A stretch of 64,000 nucleotides of DNA, from the NCBI RefSeq assembly GCF_000516985.1, contig NW_006917097.1:2046001-2110000 (forward strand), written 5' to 3'. Positions 44,901 through 56,819 of this stretch are shown here, piece by piece (positions within the stretch are counted from its first letter, which is position 1; every line of letters starts with the position of its first letter). Below the pieces are notes generated by a model. That model saw only the letters and a list, made by a program, of their open reading frames with translations, had not been told where the DNA came from and did no database searches. The stretch is from Pestalotiopsis fici W106-1. Taxonomy: Eukaryota > Ascomycota > Sordariomycetes > Amphisphaeriales > Sporocadaceae. The position numbers were made by a program, and so were the translations under genes.

Positions 44901-46514
44901 CCAAGACACTGTTGAGGACATTTTACCAATGACTTCTTTTGTGTTAGTAAAAACGTTCCAACCTTATGTACTGGGTGGTATAGCCATTACGCAATGCTCT
45001 GTCCGAACCAAATACGAAAGAAAAATGCATCTGCCGTGGGTAAAAAGAATTAGATGGCAAATTCTAGATGTGCAAAACTGGATCAATGCAACAACCCCCA
45101 TGGTGCTCTGCATGGATATCTGGTAACTTCCTGAGTCGTAAAATGATGGCATGCTCAGACATTGCTGATGGCATTGTTCCAAAAGTGCATGGTCTACACT
45201 GTAGTATTTCTTCCAAATCTGGATCAAAACTGTACAACCCTACATTGTCTACACCATTTACATCATTCTAGAAACCCCTCGTCTACCAAAGACCGGCGCT
45301 GGCTCAGATACCGTGATAGGCTGGCTGCTACGTCTCTTGGGGCGGGAGGTGTGACGAAAAGCGCTGTTTCTCCCCTTCAGAGACATGCGCCCGGCTGCTT
45401 ACCATCTTCGTCATTGTTTACCCCTCCAACTTCCCTTTCTCATGCACGAGAATCGCGAGATTGACTTTCAGACCAACGAATCTGTTCTGCCTTCTGTGCA
45501 TACAAACCTGGGGTTCGAGACTAACTCCGTCAAGTACGTAGGGCGGGCAGACCTCTTGAACATGAACTCTGGTCGTGACGTGGGGGAAATACCTGTTGTA
45601 GTGTCTTTCAACACGCCTCTGTCTCGTTACATTAGTTTGGTTTACGAGTAACAAGAACTTTTACAACACAATCCATCCTTTGATCTAGTGTATGCTGAGT
45701 GTAGATTATTGCGATTCTGAGAAGCACTGGCATCACTCATGGGCAGACAATTCGGAAAAGCTTCAAGATTTTCTTGGGGCAGCTGAAAACCCAATCTGCC
45801 AAATGATCAACGCTATGCATCCCTTGAGTCCTTGACCTATCTATCAAGTGCTTGCTTGATGCACTGATAACGCATATGCTGATGTCGCTACCGTATGACA
45901 TGGTTCCTATGATGCGCTATTGGTTGTTCTGCGCTTCGCTTCGCGCGAAATAGACGGTGGACATGATTTTGTAAAGTCCACCTAGTTACGGTCTCGTAAC
46001 CGTACCTTGTGCCAGTCCCATGACTAGCGGCCTTGTGCCTGTGTCCAAATCCTACACGGCTTCAACAAGCCAACCAGCTAAACACGTATCATACAAAATT
46101 ATTACTGTTGAAAAACATGATGGGATCCTTCTCTCGTACAGACCATAGCCCTTTATCGAAACCTTGACGAGATCAATGGGTTGAGATGTCATGATCCCGT
46201 AAGGCTCTGCGATTAAAACATTACTTCATGCCCTTCTTTTTCTTCTTCCCGCCCGAAAACACGCCTTGACACATTGTATTGGCCAATCACATTAAAACTT
46301 GAACCCCTCTCTTCGGGGATAATAACTTAACGAGTGCCCCCAGGGCAGTCCAGAGTCTGCCCACAATGATCCTGGCCACAACCAGGCTGACCGTCACTAT
46401 GAAATGTACCAGCCAGACCGCTAGTACCAACGTATAGGCGATGACCATGCCAATCACCCTGCCGCCGAATCGATTCGCGAATCCTGCTGCCAGCCCCGGG
46501 AGCACGGTAGGGAG
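41951..46514. other. 4.5-kb region without a supported gene upstream of vvd
   Basis: This lies between the vvd start (minus) and the end of the NOT4-associated coding block (minus). The first 1.4 kb has several GATCG/CGATC motifs (for example 42636-42646, 43089, 43116, 43136 and 43362) and a GA-repeat near 42910-42935. The remainder has many stop-interrupted short frames. No tRNA or conserved ORF was recognised. It probably holds the vvd promoter and leader and may hide a non-coding transcript. Confidence 0.45.
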
Positions 46515-48910
46515 TCAATGAAGCCCCAAAGTCCGGCGCAGCTTCAGCATCTGCGACTTGAATTTCTTATCCATTGCTTCATGCTGCTTCTTTGACTGTG
46601 CAAGCACGCTCTCAGCCTCCTCGACGCTCATCAAAGGTGTGCTTCCAATGGCTGGAGATGGGCCATTCGGAACGCCTTCAGCCTCGTGGTGAGGGAAGTC
46701 ATCCATGTCATCCCAGTTGTCACCGCCAAACATCTTGGCCCGCTTGCCGTCCTTATCCATAAAGTTTGTGGCTCCAGAGATCCAAGGTGCTAGGCTCTGC
46801 AGGTTGACACTGTTAGTGTTGTTGGGGAATGCCGAGTTCGTCTTGTAGGAACCCAAATTCAGGGATGGTAGCACGTGCTGGTTGATGCATCCTATGGCCT
46901 CTTCGCGATGCATCTTGCCTACCGGATCCGGCGGGTAGCTAGCAGCTCCCATGGGGAAGAAGGACGGTACTCCGTTGGGAACAGCTCGACCCTTAATCAA
47001 ACTGAACCCAGAGCCGGGCGTAGCATGCTTCGGTGCCGTAAAGGCCATGGCGTCGCCACTGGTCTGAGCAATCCTGTGCTGGAGCGAGATGTACCGTCTT
47101 TCTTCTTCTTCCGTGAGGTTGAGGACGAAGTCACCGTTTGGCGTAAGCAGAACGCGATGACCATTGATTTCCTTGCGCACAGGTCGCCACGCATTGAGCT
47201 CGGCTTCGTCCTCTTTAGTTACAACAGACCGAACTGTCGGGGGCAAGGCGGCAGCGAATGAGCGTTCTACCTCGGCACGATAATTGGTTGTGGATTTGAA
47301 CAGGTTCATTTCGTCAGGCTCAGGAAGCTCTCCCTCCTCAATCAAGCTTTGGAGGATCTCAGAAAGTGTCGGGATCTCCCCTACAGCGCCATCATAATCG
47401 GCCTCGTACGGACGAGAATCCGCTGCCGACGAGACAAAGTCGGGAGTCAGCACAGTCGTCTTCGTTGACTCATTAAGCCTGATGGATGTGTCAACCGGAG
47501 TCGGGCTTTGTAGAGGCTCTTTGCTCTCTTTAGCTTCGAATTCCCTTGTCTCAGTTGCCCTGGCGGGAGGCGAAACCTTCTCTGGGCTAGAGACACTGGC
47601 TTTCTCCTTGCGTGAAGCTTTCTCATCGTTGCTTCGCGCTTTGGTCATCACCGCATCCGTTTTGGCACTCGCATCCTTGGAAGAGTCCGGCTGTGGTGTC
47701 TCTGGTCGACTGATCACAGGGCTATTGAGTGTGGACGTTTTCGGTTTCTTCTCCTTCTTCTGCTTCTTCTTCCGTCCCTCGATTGGGGCAACTTCAACCT
47801 CCTGCTCGGGGGCCTTTGTCTCGGCAATCGCTGCGGCAGCTTCCTTCGAGGCCTTGTTGCGCTGCTTGCGCTGTTGGCTCTTCGTAGTCACTCGAAGTGC
47901 GGCAGATCCTACCTTGGACGGTGGTGGAGAACTGGTGCGGGAAGCAGACACAGAGGCGCTGATGACCGAGGTCGATTCCGAGATGCCTTCGCTAGCGGGT
48001 GTGCTAGGTCGACCTGATGCAGCAATTGCCGCGGAGCGAATTGATGCTACGGCCGCCGATGGCAAATTTGGTGGCTGTTCGGTCTTGGGGGTCTGAATCA
48101 AGCGCAGAGTCTTGGGGGCTGCTCGAGCTAGAGGTGAAGATACAGATGCTGTCGTAGGCGTGGGCAAGGCTGACGAAACCACAGACTTGGCGGTTTGCGT
48201 TGCGGATCCCGAGTTCTTTGACAAGCTTGACTCATTTTCTTTGCTCTCCTTGAACGGAGTGGCGACTTTGGTAGCAGCAGCAATATCCAAAACACCAGGA
48301 ATCGGACGCTTGTCAGTCTTGACGGGAGTTGGCGTAGCTGCAACTCTGGATGCTACGGTCCTGCTTGGTGTCTCTGGCTCGGCCTTCTTCTTTCCCTTGT
48401 CGGCCTTTGCTGGAGTGGGCTTCGCAGGCAACGCAGGTGTAACTTTCTGTGGCGAGGCGACCTTGACAGAATCAAGCGCTGGGAAGTCTTCCTCCTTGAG
48501 CGACTTGCTCTGCTGTGAAGCGATGTCTCGTGAAAGCCCACTTTCTACGGCAAGATCCTTGATAGATTTCTTGGCATCAGAACCCTGGGCCACTGCTTCG
48601 GTTCTAGCAGCCTTCTTCGTAGTAGCCTTTGACTTGATGGTGGGGGTCAAGGGAGTGATTGGACGCGGAATGACCGGCTGCGGACGGGCAAGCGCGGGAC
48701 TCTGAATGACGGGCGTTGATACCACAGAAGTCGTTTCACCAAACTGTATGGGAATAACTGGATGAGGGTGCGGGAATCCGAGTCCCGGAGGTGGTGCTGG
48801 AGTCGTCGTTCCACTTGGTCCGGAGATGACTGAGCCGCAAAAGTCCAATGGATCGGAATCTGCAACCAACGCGTCGACTGACTGCTCGTCAAGCGGGAGG
48901 AGTTCGTCAT
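46515..48910 (-). CDS. not4: Probable C-terminal exon of NOT4 (or a separate disordered protein)
   Basis: An open block of about 800 codons on the minus strand, beginning behind a strong acceptor (TTCTTCCCTTAG) with exon start at 48910 and ending at a TGA. Residues are mostly disordered, Ala/Ser/Lys/Pro-rich, with a Lys-rich helix (RKKKQKKEKKPK). The last 260 residues look conserved: GEIPTLSEILQSLIEEGELP, then NYRAEVERSFAAALPPTVR, GHRVLLTPNGDFVLNL and a terminal coiled helix KKFKSQMLKLRRTLGLH. From memory, fungal NOT4 proteins of about 1550 aa end in such a block. A donor AG|GTGGGT at 49597 in the upstream NOT4 exon is phase-compatible and gives a total of 1562 aa. Alternatively an ATG at 48926 could start an independent 803-aa protein. 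Confidence 0.7.
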
Positions 48911-49597
48911 CTAAGGGAAGAAACATATTAGCCCGATAACCTTGATATCATGGCATTTTAAAAAGAAAGAAAAAAAATCACAAGGTGCACTTGAGGTTGT
49001 CACAGGTGTCTAAGACTATCGCCATCTTCCACATGGAAAAAGTACATGATTGCGATTACAAGGGGGCAGAAAAAGCTATATTGACCAGCTTCCTGTAATT
49101 GTTTGCCGCGGTCTGTTGTTAACATACAGGAAGAACAAGTGTGGAAGATGACGATAGCTTGCCTGGCGTGACCCCCTCAACCTCAAAAATGATGCATGAA
49201 CAACCCCTCAAAAATGCCAATGCCAGTGCCAGTGCCTATAATGACAGATTCCCCTGCCTCTTCTCTTGTTCTTTCTCGACGCAACTGCTGTGCTTTCATC
49301 GTGCGACCTCGTCGTGTCGACGCGTAGACGCCAATGCAACCATAGACTCGTGTGTAGAGTCGTACCAAATGATGCGCGCTCGAAAATGATCAGGAACCCT
49401 CAAGCCTTTTTTTCTTCAAAAGCTGAACCGCAGCCTGGACGCCTAACAAAATACAGCCACGTTATATAGAAACGAGCTTAGTAATAAAAGACAAGCCGCT
49501 TATCCGTCCGTGCTTCCAAACATCTCGAAAGCAAATCACCATCTGCCATAACCGGCACCGGCACCGGCACCATACATCATACTCGGGTTGTACCCAC
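48911..49597 (-). other. Proposed 687-nt NOT4 intron, or intergenic spacer
   Basis: GTGGGT at 49597-49592 and TTAG at 48914-48911 (minus strand) would define a phase-1 intron joining Q to DDELLPLDE. If it is not spliced, NOT4 ends at 49536 (GYGRW stop) and this interval is 3' UTR and promoter. Long for this genome, it is the one intron here that I would call uncertain. Confidence 0.5.
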
Positions 49598-52074
49598 CTT
49601 GACTCTGACCTCCAAACAGCCCCTGTCCAACTCCGGCGCTGCTGCTTTGTTGCTGGTGTGGCTGCATGCGAGCTTGCAAGATACTCGGGTCTGCAAGATC
49701 TACTAGAGCACCTCCCCCAGAGGAGGAAGTGTTAGCGTGCCTGTGCTTCTTCCCCTTCTTCTTTTGCTTTGGTCCAAACTCCTGAAAGGCTCCAGGCTGG
49801 GAAGCATAGAGCGATGCCAGAACATTGGGTCCGGAAGCGGGAGCAGGGGTTGAGGAGGTAGAGGAGCTTGGGTATTGATTTTGAAAAGAGGAAAAGTACT
49901 CACGCTTACCCGTATCTTGGGCATGGCTGCTGCCTGTTCCTCTAGAAAACATGGTTCGAAGTAATTCAGATGCATTGTCCTTAGCAGGCGCGCTGAAGCC
50001 TGAACCAAAGCCTTGTCCTTGGCCAAACATGCCGATTCCTGGTGGGGTGCCAGTTGACTTCAGACCAGGCGGCGGCCCAGACATCGAAGATGCAAAAAAC
50101 TGCCCGCCAGGCTGGGTCTGAAATGAAGTCGGCATCATAGAAGTCTGTTGAGCCATGAGCCTCGGGTTTCCGGCCAGGTTGACCTTTGTTGCACCTGATG
50201 CGTTCTCGTTGGCGAAGCTGTATCGAGATGTTTGCCGTGCATGACCTGGACCCTGGAAGAGTGCAGACTGGGGAGCCGTCAAACCGGGCGGCACTTGTTC
50301 AGTAAAAGAACCTTGAGGTCGGCCAAACTGTTGAGGAGTCATTGAACGACTTCCCACAGAGCCGGCATTACCGAGACCATGGGCGTAAGTAGATGCTAGA
50401 CTGGGTCCAAACAATGCATCCGTGCCAGATCGCTGAATAGGTGCAGGATTGCGCCTCTGGTCAAAACTCTCCTGGTCTCTGTCCTCGGGCTCTCCGCCCA
50501 ATGCGTGACTGCCACTCTCCGGCTCGCCTTCAGAGAGCTTATCCGGCTGCTCTTCTGGGTCCGCGACACGGTTCTCCTTTTCTTCCTCTTCCTCGCGCAT
50601 TGCTCGTCTCTTGTAGCCACCGTACGAATCAAATAGTGGTGGGAAAGAGTCATCATGTTCTTCCGATGCTGTAAAGTCGGGAAGCGCAACAAATCTCTTC
50701 ATAAGATCGTCAAAGTCAGCGAGTGAATATGGATCCTTCACGGGTGGCTTCACGTTGGCGACCTCTTTGAGAACACGTGAGGCAGGCTGCTTTTCTGCCT
50801 TCCGGTTGGACGGAGCCGGAGTGGAGCGAGACTCCTCTGGAGGTGGTGTGGACTCAACGGCCTCTTGCGCCGACTCGGACGTGACTGGCAGGGAACTCGA
50901 TATGGCTGGACTAGAGGCTGCGCCACTGGTGGCATGACTTCCACGTCGACTTCGCTGCTGTGTGGTGCGAGCCCAGTTAGCTGATGCCGGCAGTATAGGA
51001 CCGTCGCCAAGCTCGGAACCTTCTTTGCTAGAGGTGCGGATCATGGGTTGGGCGACCAGAGGCGGTGGCTGCGAGCCACCGCCTTGCTGGCGAGAAGCAG
51101 ACCGGGAGGAACCGGGAGCATTCGACAGTGGGCGTTGCGTATGTATGCTGTTCAACGAGGAGAGATCCTGTCGGGTATAACTGTCCTCCTCGTCACCGAG
51201 CTCGTGCAAGAACATGCACTGTCGATTGCCGCACTGTTCGTTTCGAAGCCATGCCGAGCAATACTTGGTAGTACCAAGCTGCGCCCTCAAGATACGGTCA
51301 CCATTGTGCGAACCGTTGACAGCAGCAATACAACGAGCAGCATCCTCCTTCTTCTCAAAGGTAACGTAAATGCCGAGTGATTGAGGCTGACCATCCGGTG
51401 CTTTTCGATTGCTAATCGATATTTTCTGGATGTTGCCGTATTGACCAAAGAATTCTTGCTTGCGCAAAGTCTTCAGAAGCTCGTCTTCGGGAACCGTGGG
51501 CGTCAAGCCTGTCACATAAACAAGGTTCTTCTGCACCACGCGGACACCGACTAGGTTCTTGCGGCTGGTTCGGTCAGTGATTTCTCGTTTCTGAGCCTCT
51601 TTTTGACGTTGCTCCGCAGCGCGTTTCTTTTGGGTCTTTTGCAAATTGGCCTTGAACTCGGCGATCCTAGATGGTTGTAAGAAGCATGTTCTAAAGGTGA
51701 AGCAAACGGTTGTAAGGGAAAGACGTACTGTTCTTGAGTGACGGCCTCGAACTTTACCGAGCTGTCGTCATATGGTCGTCGACAAGCTGGACAGAGGCCG
51801 TTCAAGTTGTGCTTGATGTTGTTGTAGCAGAATTGGCAGACCTTGAGGAGAATGGTTAGTCGCGGAACAGGGGTTCGGATGACGCTGTTGGGCGGGTGGT
51901 AGATACCTGATAGCCACAAGGACAAGGGTAAAAGTTCTTGTCCTGAATATCAAGTTCTTCTATGCAGAGGGGACTGCAAGGTTAAGTCAGCAAAAATTCG
52001 CCGCGTTTGCCGTTCGAGGCCGCATCATACCAAGAGTCCTCCTCATCATCAATGAAGCTGTCTTGCGGAGTCAT
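49536..52074 (-). CDS. not4: NOT4 (Mot2), RING E3 ligase subunit of the CCR4-NOT complex
   Basis: Exons on the minus strand: 52074..52031, 51973..51907, 51841..51729 and 51666..49536. Introns of 57, 65 and 62 nt have good splice sites. Without the downstream block the product is 784 aa. The C4C4 RING is complete (CPLCIEELD, CPCGYQVCQFC, LCPACRRPY; residues about 15-60). A coiled helix (IAEFKANLQKTQKKR) follows, then an RRM (NLVYVTGLTP, PQSLGIYVTF) and a CCCH zinc finger (YCSAWLRNEQCGNRQCMFLH). The rest is a disordered Gln/Gly/Pro-rich region with PPGL motifs. NOT4 ubiquitinates targets on stalled ribosomes and links decay to translation. It diverges from the complex I gene across about 1.7 kb. 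The protein may continue into 46515-48910 by splicing at 49597. Confidence 0.93.
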
Positions 52075-53779
52075 GGCGATGTGATGTGATGCGCGAACGC
52101 AGTAGATTTGACGATGGGTGATGCAAAGCTCAACGACGCGAGGTTGGCAGCAGGCCTATCTCGGACTGGATTGGTTTGTCGAGGCAGAGAGTTGGTCTGG
52201 AGGAGAAGGAAGAAACCGCGTCGCCAACCGGTCGGGTCGTGTATTGTCGAATGTCTTGGGCACCAGGTGAGTTTGATTTGGATTAGGAGGAACTCGGGAG
52301 TGTCCTGAAAAACATGGAAAGCCTATTGCCAACGCCTGAAAAGAAATGTACAGACGAGTAAGAAAGCAACGAGTCTTCTATGTTGACCAGCAGTGCTGAT
52401 GATGGATGGGGGGAGGATGAGAGGTGAGTAGAAGAAGAGATGTGGTCGTGGCGAAGAAGTGGCCTTCGTTCGAGATGGGAGTGAGGTGAGTTGAATGTTG
52501 CAGTGCAAGATCAGATTCGAATCAAAGCCTGCGAACGAAAGACTGGACTGGACGAGGTTCGGCAAGAGGCAGGGGCGCTATTCCGGACTAGCGCACAGCT
52601 GTTTCTTGCCTTAGCTTCACGTGCCCAAGCCGGAGTGGGGCGAGGTTACCAAATGGGTGGCAGTCGTTTGGGGCATCAAAGGGAGACCTTCTTTCGTGGT
52701 TTCCTACTGTGTACTCCTGGCCAGCAAGCTGAATAATAGCGCAGATGTCAGATTTTGATGTTGATGTTGATGGAACAAATACCAATTTTGCTCCCTGTCC
52801 CATCTTATTGCTGTGCGTTGGGGAATGTTGTGCACCAAGAGCTAGTAATTTTTGTGGTGCCGTTGGATCAAACCATTGGGGAAGATCTTGCAGAATATCT
52901 GCTATTTTGTATCAAAGCCTTGCAGGGAGAAAGGCCAGAAACTGCCCGTCGACAGGTCAAACTGTCTGTTTGTTCAACGGGCAACTACCGTAACTAATCA
53001 CGCACATGCAACGTCACTGAGTTCAATGTTTGGACAGACGCATACAATCATTGAAATTCGGGGCGATTATCGCAAACAGGCTTGAATGCTTTAAGATGAA
53101 TACTTCAATAGCACAGAGTATTCGTGATTCACACGTACTAAAGGACATGCGTGTATGTATGTCCTTGTCAAACATGACGAAATTGTATCGCCCATGTGAA
53201 CATGATGACACGATACTTCCAACATGAAGCATATTGACAGAATCAAAGAATGGAATAAAGGCAGCACCGTTTGAGAAAGCAAGCATGGTTTTCCACCTTT
53301 TCTTTAATGCCTATGCATTACGATCAACAGCAAAGTTTGAAGTATCGAAGCCGGCAGGAATCTAGTGGCGCCTAGCCGCACGCACGCGTTTTGCTCAATG
53401 CCAGTGGTAGCCACCCCCTCGACCCCCTACCACGCCTACTACCTATGCCTACCAACATGGACCGATCCGTCCTTGCTACAGTGACCCGACAGCACTTATC
53501 AACCTAGACACCCAAGTACCCAAGTACCTGCCTGCACACCGGGAGCTGCAGCAACTAAAATCCGAGCCGAGCAATCACAGCCCAGGAATTGACTATGACA
53601 CTCCATTGACGACCACATTCTGAGTAGCTTGCTTGGTTGGATTGCGCCTCTCGCCGTCCGTGGGTTTTAGAGAAATCGCGATAACATCGAAGGCGGCCCC
53701 AATTGGCCCTTCCAGACTACCCCGATTTCCAATTGCACCTCATCCTACGCCCCAAACCCCCCTCCGAATTCGCAAAGCG
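52075..53779. other. Divergent intergenic region between NOT4 and complex I subunit
   Basis: This contains promoters for both genes. Purine-rich (minus-strand CT-rich) DNA at 52380-52500 belongs to the NOT4 side. A C-rich stretch with the short duplication CCAAGTACCCAAGTACC lies at about 53513-53530. No gene supported; open frames in 52490-53290 have no coding features. Confidence 0.55.
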
Positions 53780-54709
53780 ATGGCGACCAAGCTTGGCCGA
53801 AGCAGCAGGGCTCTGGCCTCAGCTCTGCGGCCCGCGAGACCTTCTGTCCCGGTTAATGCGCGCTGCTTCAGCGCCTCGGCCTGCAACAATGTCGCCATGC
53901 CCGCCGACGTCAAGAACATGAGACAGGCACCCCGGGACCACCCCAAGAAGCTCGAGGCACCCCTCGTGAACCCCGCCGACAAGTATCAGACCAAGGCCGA
54001 CGACCTGCACCGCTACGGATCCTGGGTTATGGGATGTCTGCCCAAGTACATTCAGCAATTCTCCGTCTGGAAGGATGAGCTCGTCCTCTACATTGCTCCG
54101 TCGGCTGTCATTCCCGTCTTTACCTTTTTGAAGTGTATGTGGACTATCCATTCCCCCCGGGAAATCAATTGGATCATTTTGTTTCTAACCTATATAACAG
54201 ACAACACGGCTGCCGAGTTCACACAGTGCAGCACTGTCACAGCTGCCGACTTCCCGACGAGAGATCAAAGATTTGAGGTCGTCTACAACCTCCTCAGTGT
54301 CAGGCATAACGCCAGAATCCGAGTCAAGACGTACGCCGACGAGGCCACACCCGTCCCCAGCATCACGAGCTTATACGACGGTGCCAACTGGTTTGAGCGC
54401 GAGGTCTACGACTTGTTCGGTGTCTTCTTCGTCGGCCACCCGGATCTGCGTAGAATCATGACCGACTACGGATTCGAGGGCCACCCGCTGCGCAAGGACT
54501 TCCCTCTGACTGGTTACACAGAGATTCGTTACGATGAGGAGAAGAAGCGCGTCGTCACGGAGCCTCTGGAGCTTACGCAAGCTTTCCGCAACTTTGAGGG
54601 TGGCTCCAGCGCCTGGGAGCCCGTTGGTCCCGGAACCGACCGCAAGCCGGAAACATTCAAGCTTCCTACGGCAAAGCCGGAGGAGAAGAAGGAGGAGCCC
54701 AAGAAATAG
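53780..54709 (+). CDS. nuo-30.4: NADH:ubiquinone oxidoreductase 30-kDa subunit (NDUFS3 homologue), mitochondrial
   Basis: Two exons, 53780..54134 and 54201..54709, with a 66-nt intron (GTATGT donor, TATAACAG acceptor, T|AC junction). Because 66 is a multiple of three, reading through it keeps the frame open. The product is 287 aa. An Arg/Ala/Ser-rich mitochondrial targeting sequence covers about residues 1-40. The core contains [19 protein letters not shown], then the family signature [30 protein letters not shown] and [12 protein letters not shown]. These are the hallmarks of the 30-kDa/49-kDa-interface subunit in the complex I Q module. A Lys/Glu-rich C-terminal tail is typical of fungi. 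The start is the first ATG ahead of the targeting peptide. Confidence 0.97.
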   Translation: MATKLGRSSRALASALRPARPSVPVNARCFSASACNNVAMPADVKNMRQAPRDHPKKLEAPLVNPADKYQTKADDLHRYGSWVMGCLPKYIQQFSVWKDELVLYIAPSAVIPVFTFLKCMWTIHSPREINWIILFLTYITDNTAAEFTQCSTVTAADFPTRDQRFEVVYNLLSVRHNARIRVKTYADEATPVPSITSLYDGANWFEREVYDLFGVFFVGHPDLRRIMTDYGFEGHPLRKDFPLTGYTEIRYDEEKKRVVTEPLELTQAFRNFEGGSSAWEPVGPGTDRKPETFKLPTAKPEEKKEEPKK

Positions 54710-55382
54710 ACTTAGACCTGCGTGTGATGTACATAATTGTGACAAAAATGAAAGAGTTCCATTTTCCCGACACAACCGCTTCTTGATTTTAATTCTGCAA
54801 CCTGTTGAGACAGCACAGAAACAATGGCAGCATATGCCAGGATCTTGGTATAGCATTGTAGTGCTGGAATAAGAGTTCAGAAATCATGTTCGGTTGTAGG
54901 TCACTATTCTCTATACAGAGTGTATGTTTCTGAGCTCCATGTTCAGCCTGCCACATGTCAGTTGAATCTAAATAACCTGTCAGCCCATCGTGCCACTCAA
55001 TGCGCTATTGTAGCTTTATTATGTTGTGAAGCAATAAGTCACATATAGTGACAACCCAGTGTCGACTTGGACATCTTAAGATCCACAGTCTATAATAGGC
55101 TTTAAGCCAGTTAAGCCTGACCAAGGTTTATTATAAAAACCATCATGGATAATTACTGACGTGAAAGTTTAGGGTGGAATAATAAATACTGTCTTTGATT
55201 GGATACTAGCTTTGAAGCTCGTTATGTTTCTGCTCTCAAAACCTTTGTCCAAACTTATCTCTTGACAGAAGTAGTGAAATGAGCAGATGCATCACGGTCA
55301 GTCTGTGCATCCTTGCCACGTATGAATGTGATTCGTGTATTCAACATAATCATCTTTTTCTAAGCAATGATAATTATATTCA
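54710..55382. other. Convergent intergenic region
   Basis: Between the ends of the complex I gene (plus) and the keto-acid dehydrogenase gene (minus). It is AT-rich, with an imperfect inverted repeat near 55090-55135 (TATAATAGGCTT against AAGGTTTATTATA). No gene seen. Confidence 0.6.
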
Positions 55383-56819
55383 TTATTTTAGCCCACTCCT
55401 ACCACCATCAAAATCACTCAAGTCGTACTCCTCGGGATACCTATCAAGGTGCTCCGCCAACTGTTGCATTTGTGCCTTGAGATCCGGCGTCAACTCCTCA
55501 TAGATGTCCTCAAACATGGTCCTTAGCGGGGGCTTCTTCTCCTTCTCGGCCTCGGAGAAGGCCTTGAGCACATCCCTCCGGATGGTCTCGCGGGCGTCCT
55601 TTTCCTTGGCCTCGTCCCAGATGCCCCGGGCCTCCATGTACTTGCGCAGCCGCGAGATGGGGTTATCGCGGCGCTTCCAGTCCTCGACCTCGACGCGGGC
55701 GCGGTACGCAAACGAGTCGTCCGAGGTGCTGTGGTGGCTGACGCGGTAGCTCATGGCCTCGATGAGTATGGGTCGGCCTTCGCCCTGCAGCGCCATGGCG
55801 CGGGCCTTTTTGGTGGCCTCGCGCACCGCCCAAATATCGTTGCCGTCGACCCGGATAGTGTCAATGCCGTACCCGATGCCCCGGCTGGCGATGCCGTCTC
55901 CGCGGTACTGCTCCAACGTCGGCGTCGAGATGGCGTAGCCATTATTTCGGCACACAAAGATGACCGGACATGAACGGGTGGCCGCGATATTCAGGGCAGC
56001 GTGAAAGTCTCCCTCGCTGGCTGCGCCCTCGCCAAAATAGACCACCACGACCCTGGGTGGTATGGATGGGTCATTTATCCTCTGCATTTTCATTGCATAG
56101 GCAGCACCGCTGGCGTGCGGTATTTGCGTTGCCAATGGACTAGATATTGTGTGCTTTGTTCATAAAATTAGAATGAGCATTGAACATGTCGACTCGGCAG
56201 GAAAAGCACTTACAATATTGAGTTCCTTACTACCATAGTGGACCGGCATATTCCTGCCTTTTCCCGGGTCCTTCTTATTCGCAAAGAGCTGATTCATAAA
56301 GTCACTCAACTCAAAGCCCCTCTGTCGAAACACGCCCTGCTCGCGGTATTGACAGAAGACGACATCCCCCTTTTCCAGCACGGACGCGGAGCCGATGCTG
56401 ATGGCCTCCTCGCCAGCTGATACCATATAGAAGCTTAGGCGACCCTGGCGCTGGGCGTCGAACATGATGACGTCCATGATGGAGATGAGCAGCATGTTGC
56501 GGTAGAGGGCCACGACCTCGTGGTCGGCAAGGTCGGCCGAGAAGTCAGAGTCGACGACCCGTCCGTCCTGGTCGACCACGCGGTAGGTCGGGAGCGAGGG
56601 CGACTCGGACGCCAAGGCGAACTGGAGCTTGCTCGTAAAGGCGCTCTTGACGGCGCCCGGAAAGGAGACGTGGCTCGCGCCCGGCCGCTGGGAGATGCCG
56701 CTGCTTGCTGGCCTCGAGGGCACATGGGTCGAGGCAATGGCGTAACTGACGGGCGTTCGGCGTCCTGCGCCGGTGGCCGCCTGGCGAAAGGATGCCCTCG
56801 GTAGCAGTCTGGTCTTCAT
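55383..56819 (-). CDS. BCKDHA: Branched-chain 2-oxo acid dehydrogenase E1 alpha subunit, mitochondrial
   Basis: Two exons on the minus strand, 56819..56214 and 56153..55383, with a 60-nt intron (GTAAGT donor, ACAAAG acceptor, phase 0) restoring [22 protein letters not shown]; the product is 458 aa. With E1 beta it decarboxylates the 2-oxo acids of Leu, Ile and Val using thiamine diphosphate, in the mitochondrial matrix. An N-terminal Arg/Ala-rich targeting peptide is seen. The substrate/TPP region includes [20 protein letters not shown] and the TPP motif [15 protein letters not shown]...RNNGYAIST. The phosphorylation-loop-like segment [13 protein letters not shown] is the site at which the mammalian enzyme is regulated by kinase. 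The acceptor at TATCTAG would break the frame, so the upstream AAAG site was chosen. Confidence 0.96.

Noticed and set aside
45505..45540. GGGGTTCGAGAC, T-loop-like
   Set aside because: The T-stem does not close and no acceptor or D-arm partner exists.
46287..46505. Hydrophobic 72-aa minus-strand reading frame just after the NOT4-associated block
   Set aside because: It begins at GTG, lies immediately behind a stop codon, and has no splice link or recognisable family; probably a chance frame in GC-rich 3' DNA.
47482..48705. Two long plus-strand frames opposite the NOT4-associated block
   Set aside because: Ser/Ala/Val-rich shadows of the low-complexity minus-strand protein, without domains.
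56135..56145. TATCTAG as acceptor of the keto-acid dehydrogenase intron
   Set aside because: It would put the TISSPLATQ segment out of frame; the AAAG acceptor 9-10 bases upstream keeps the conserved sequence.
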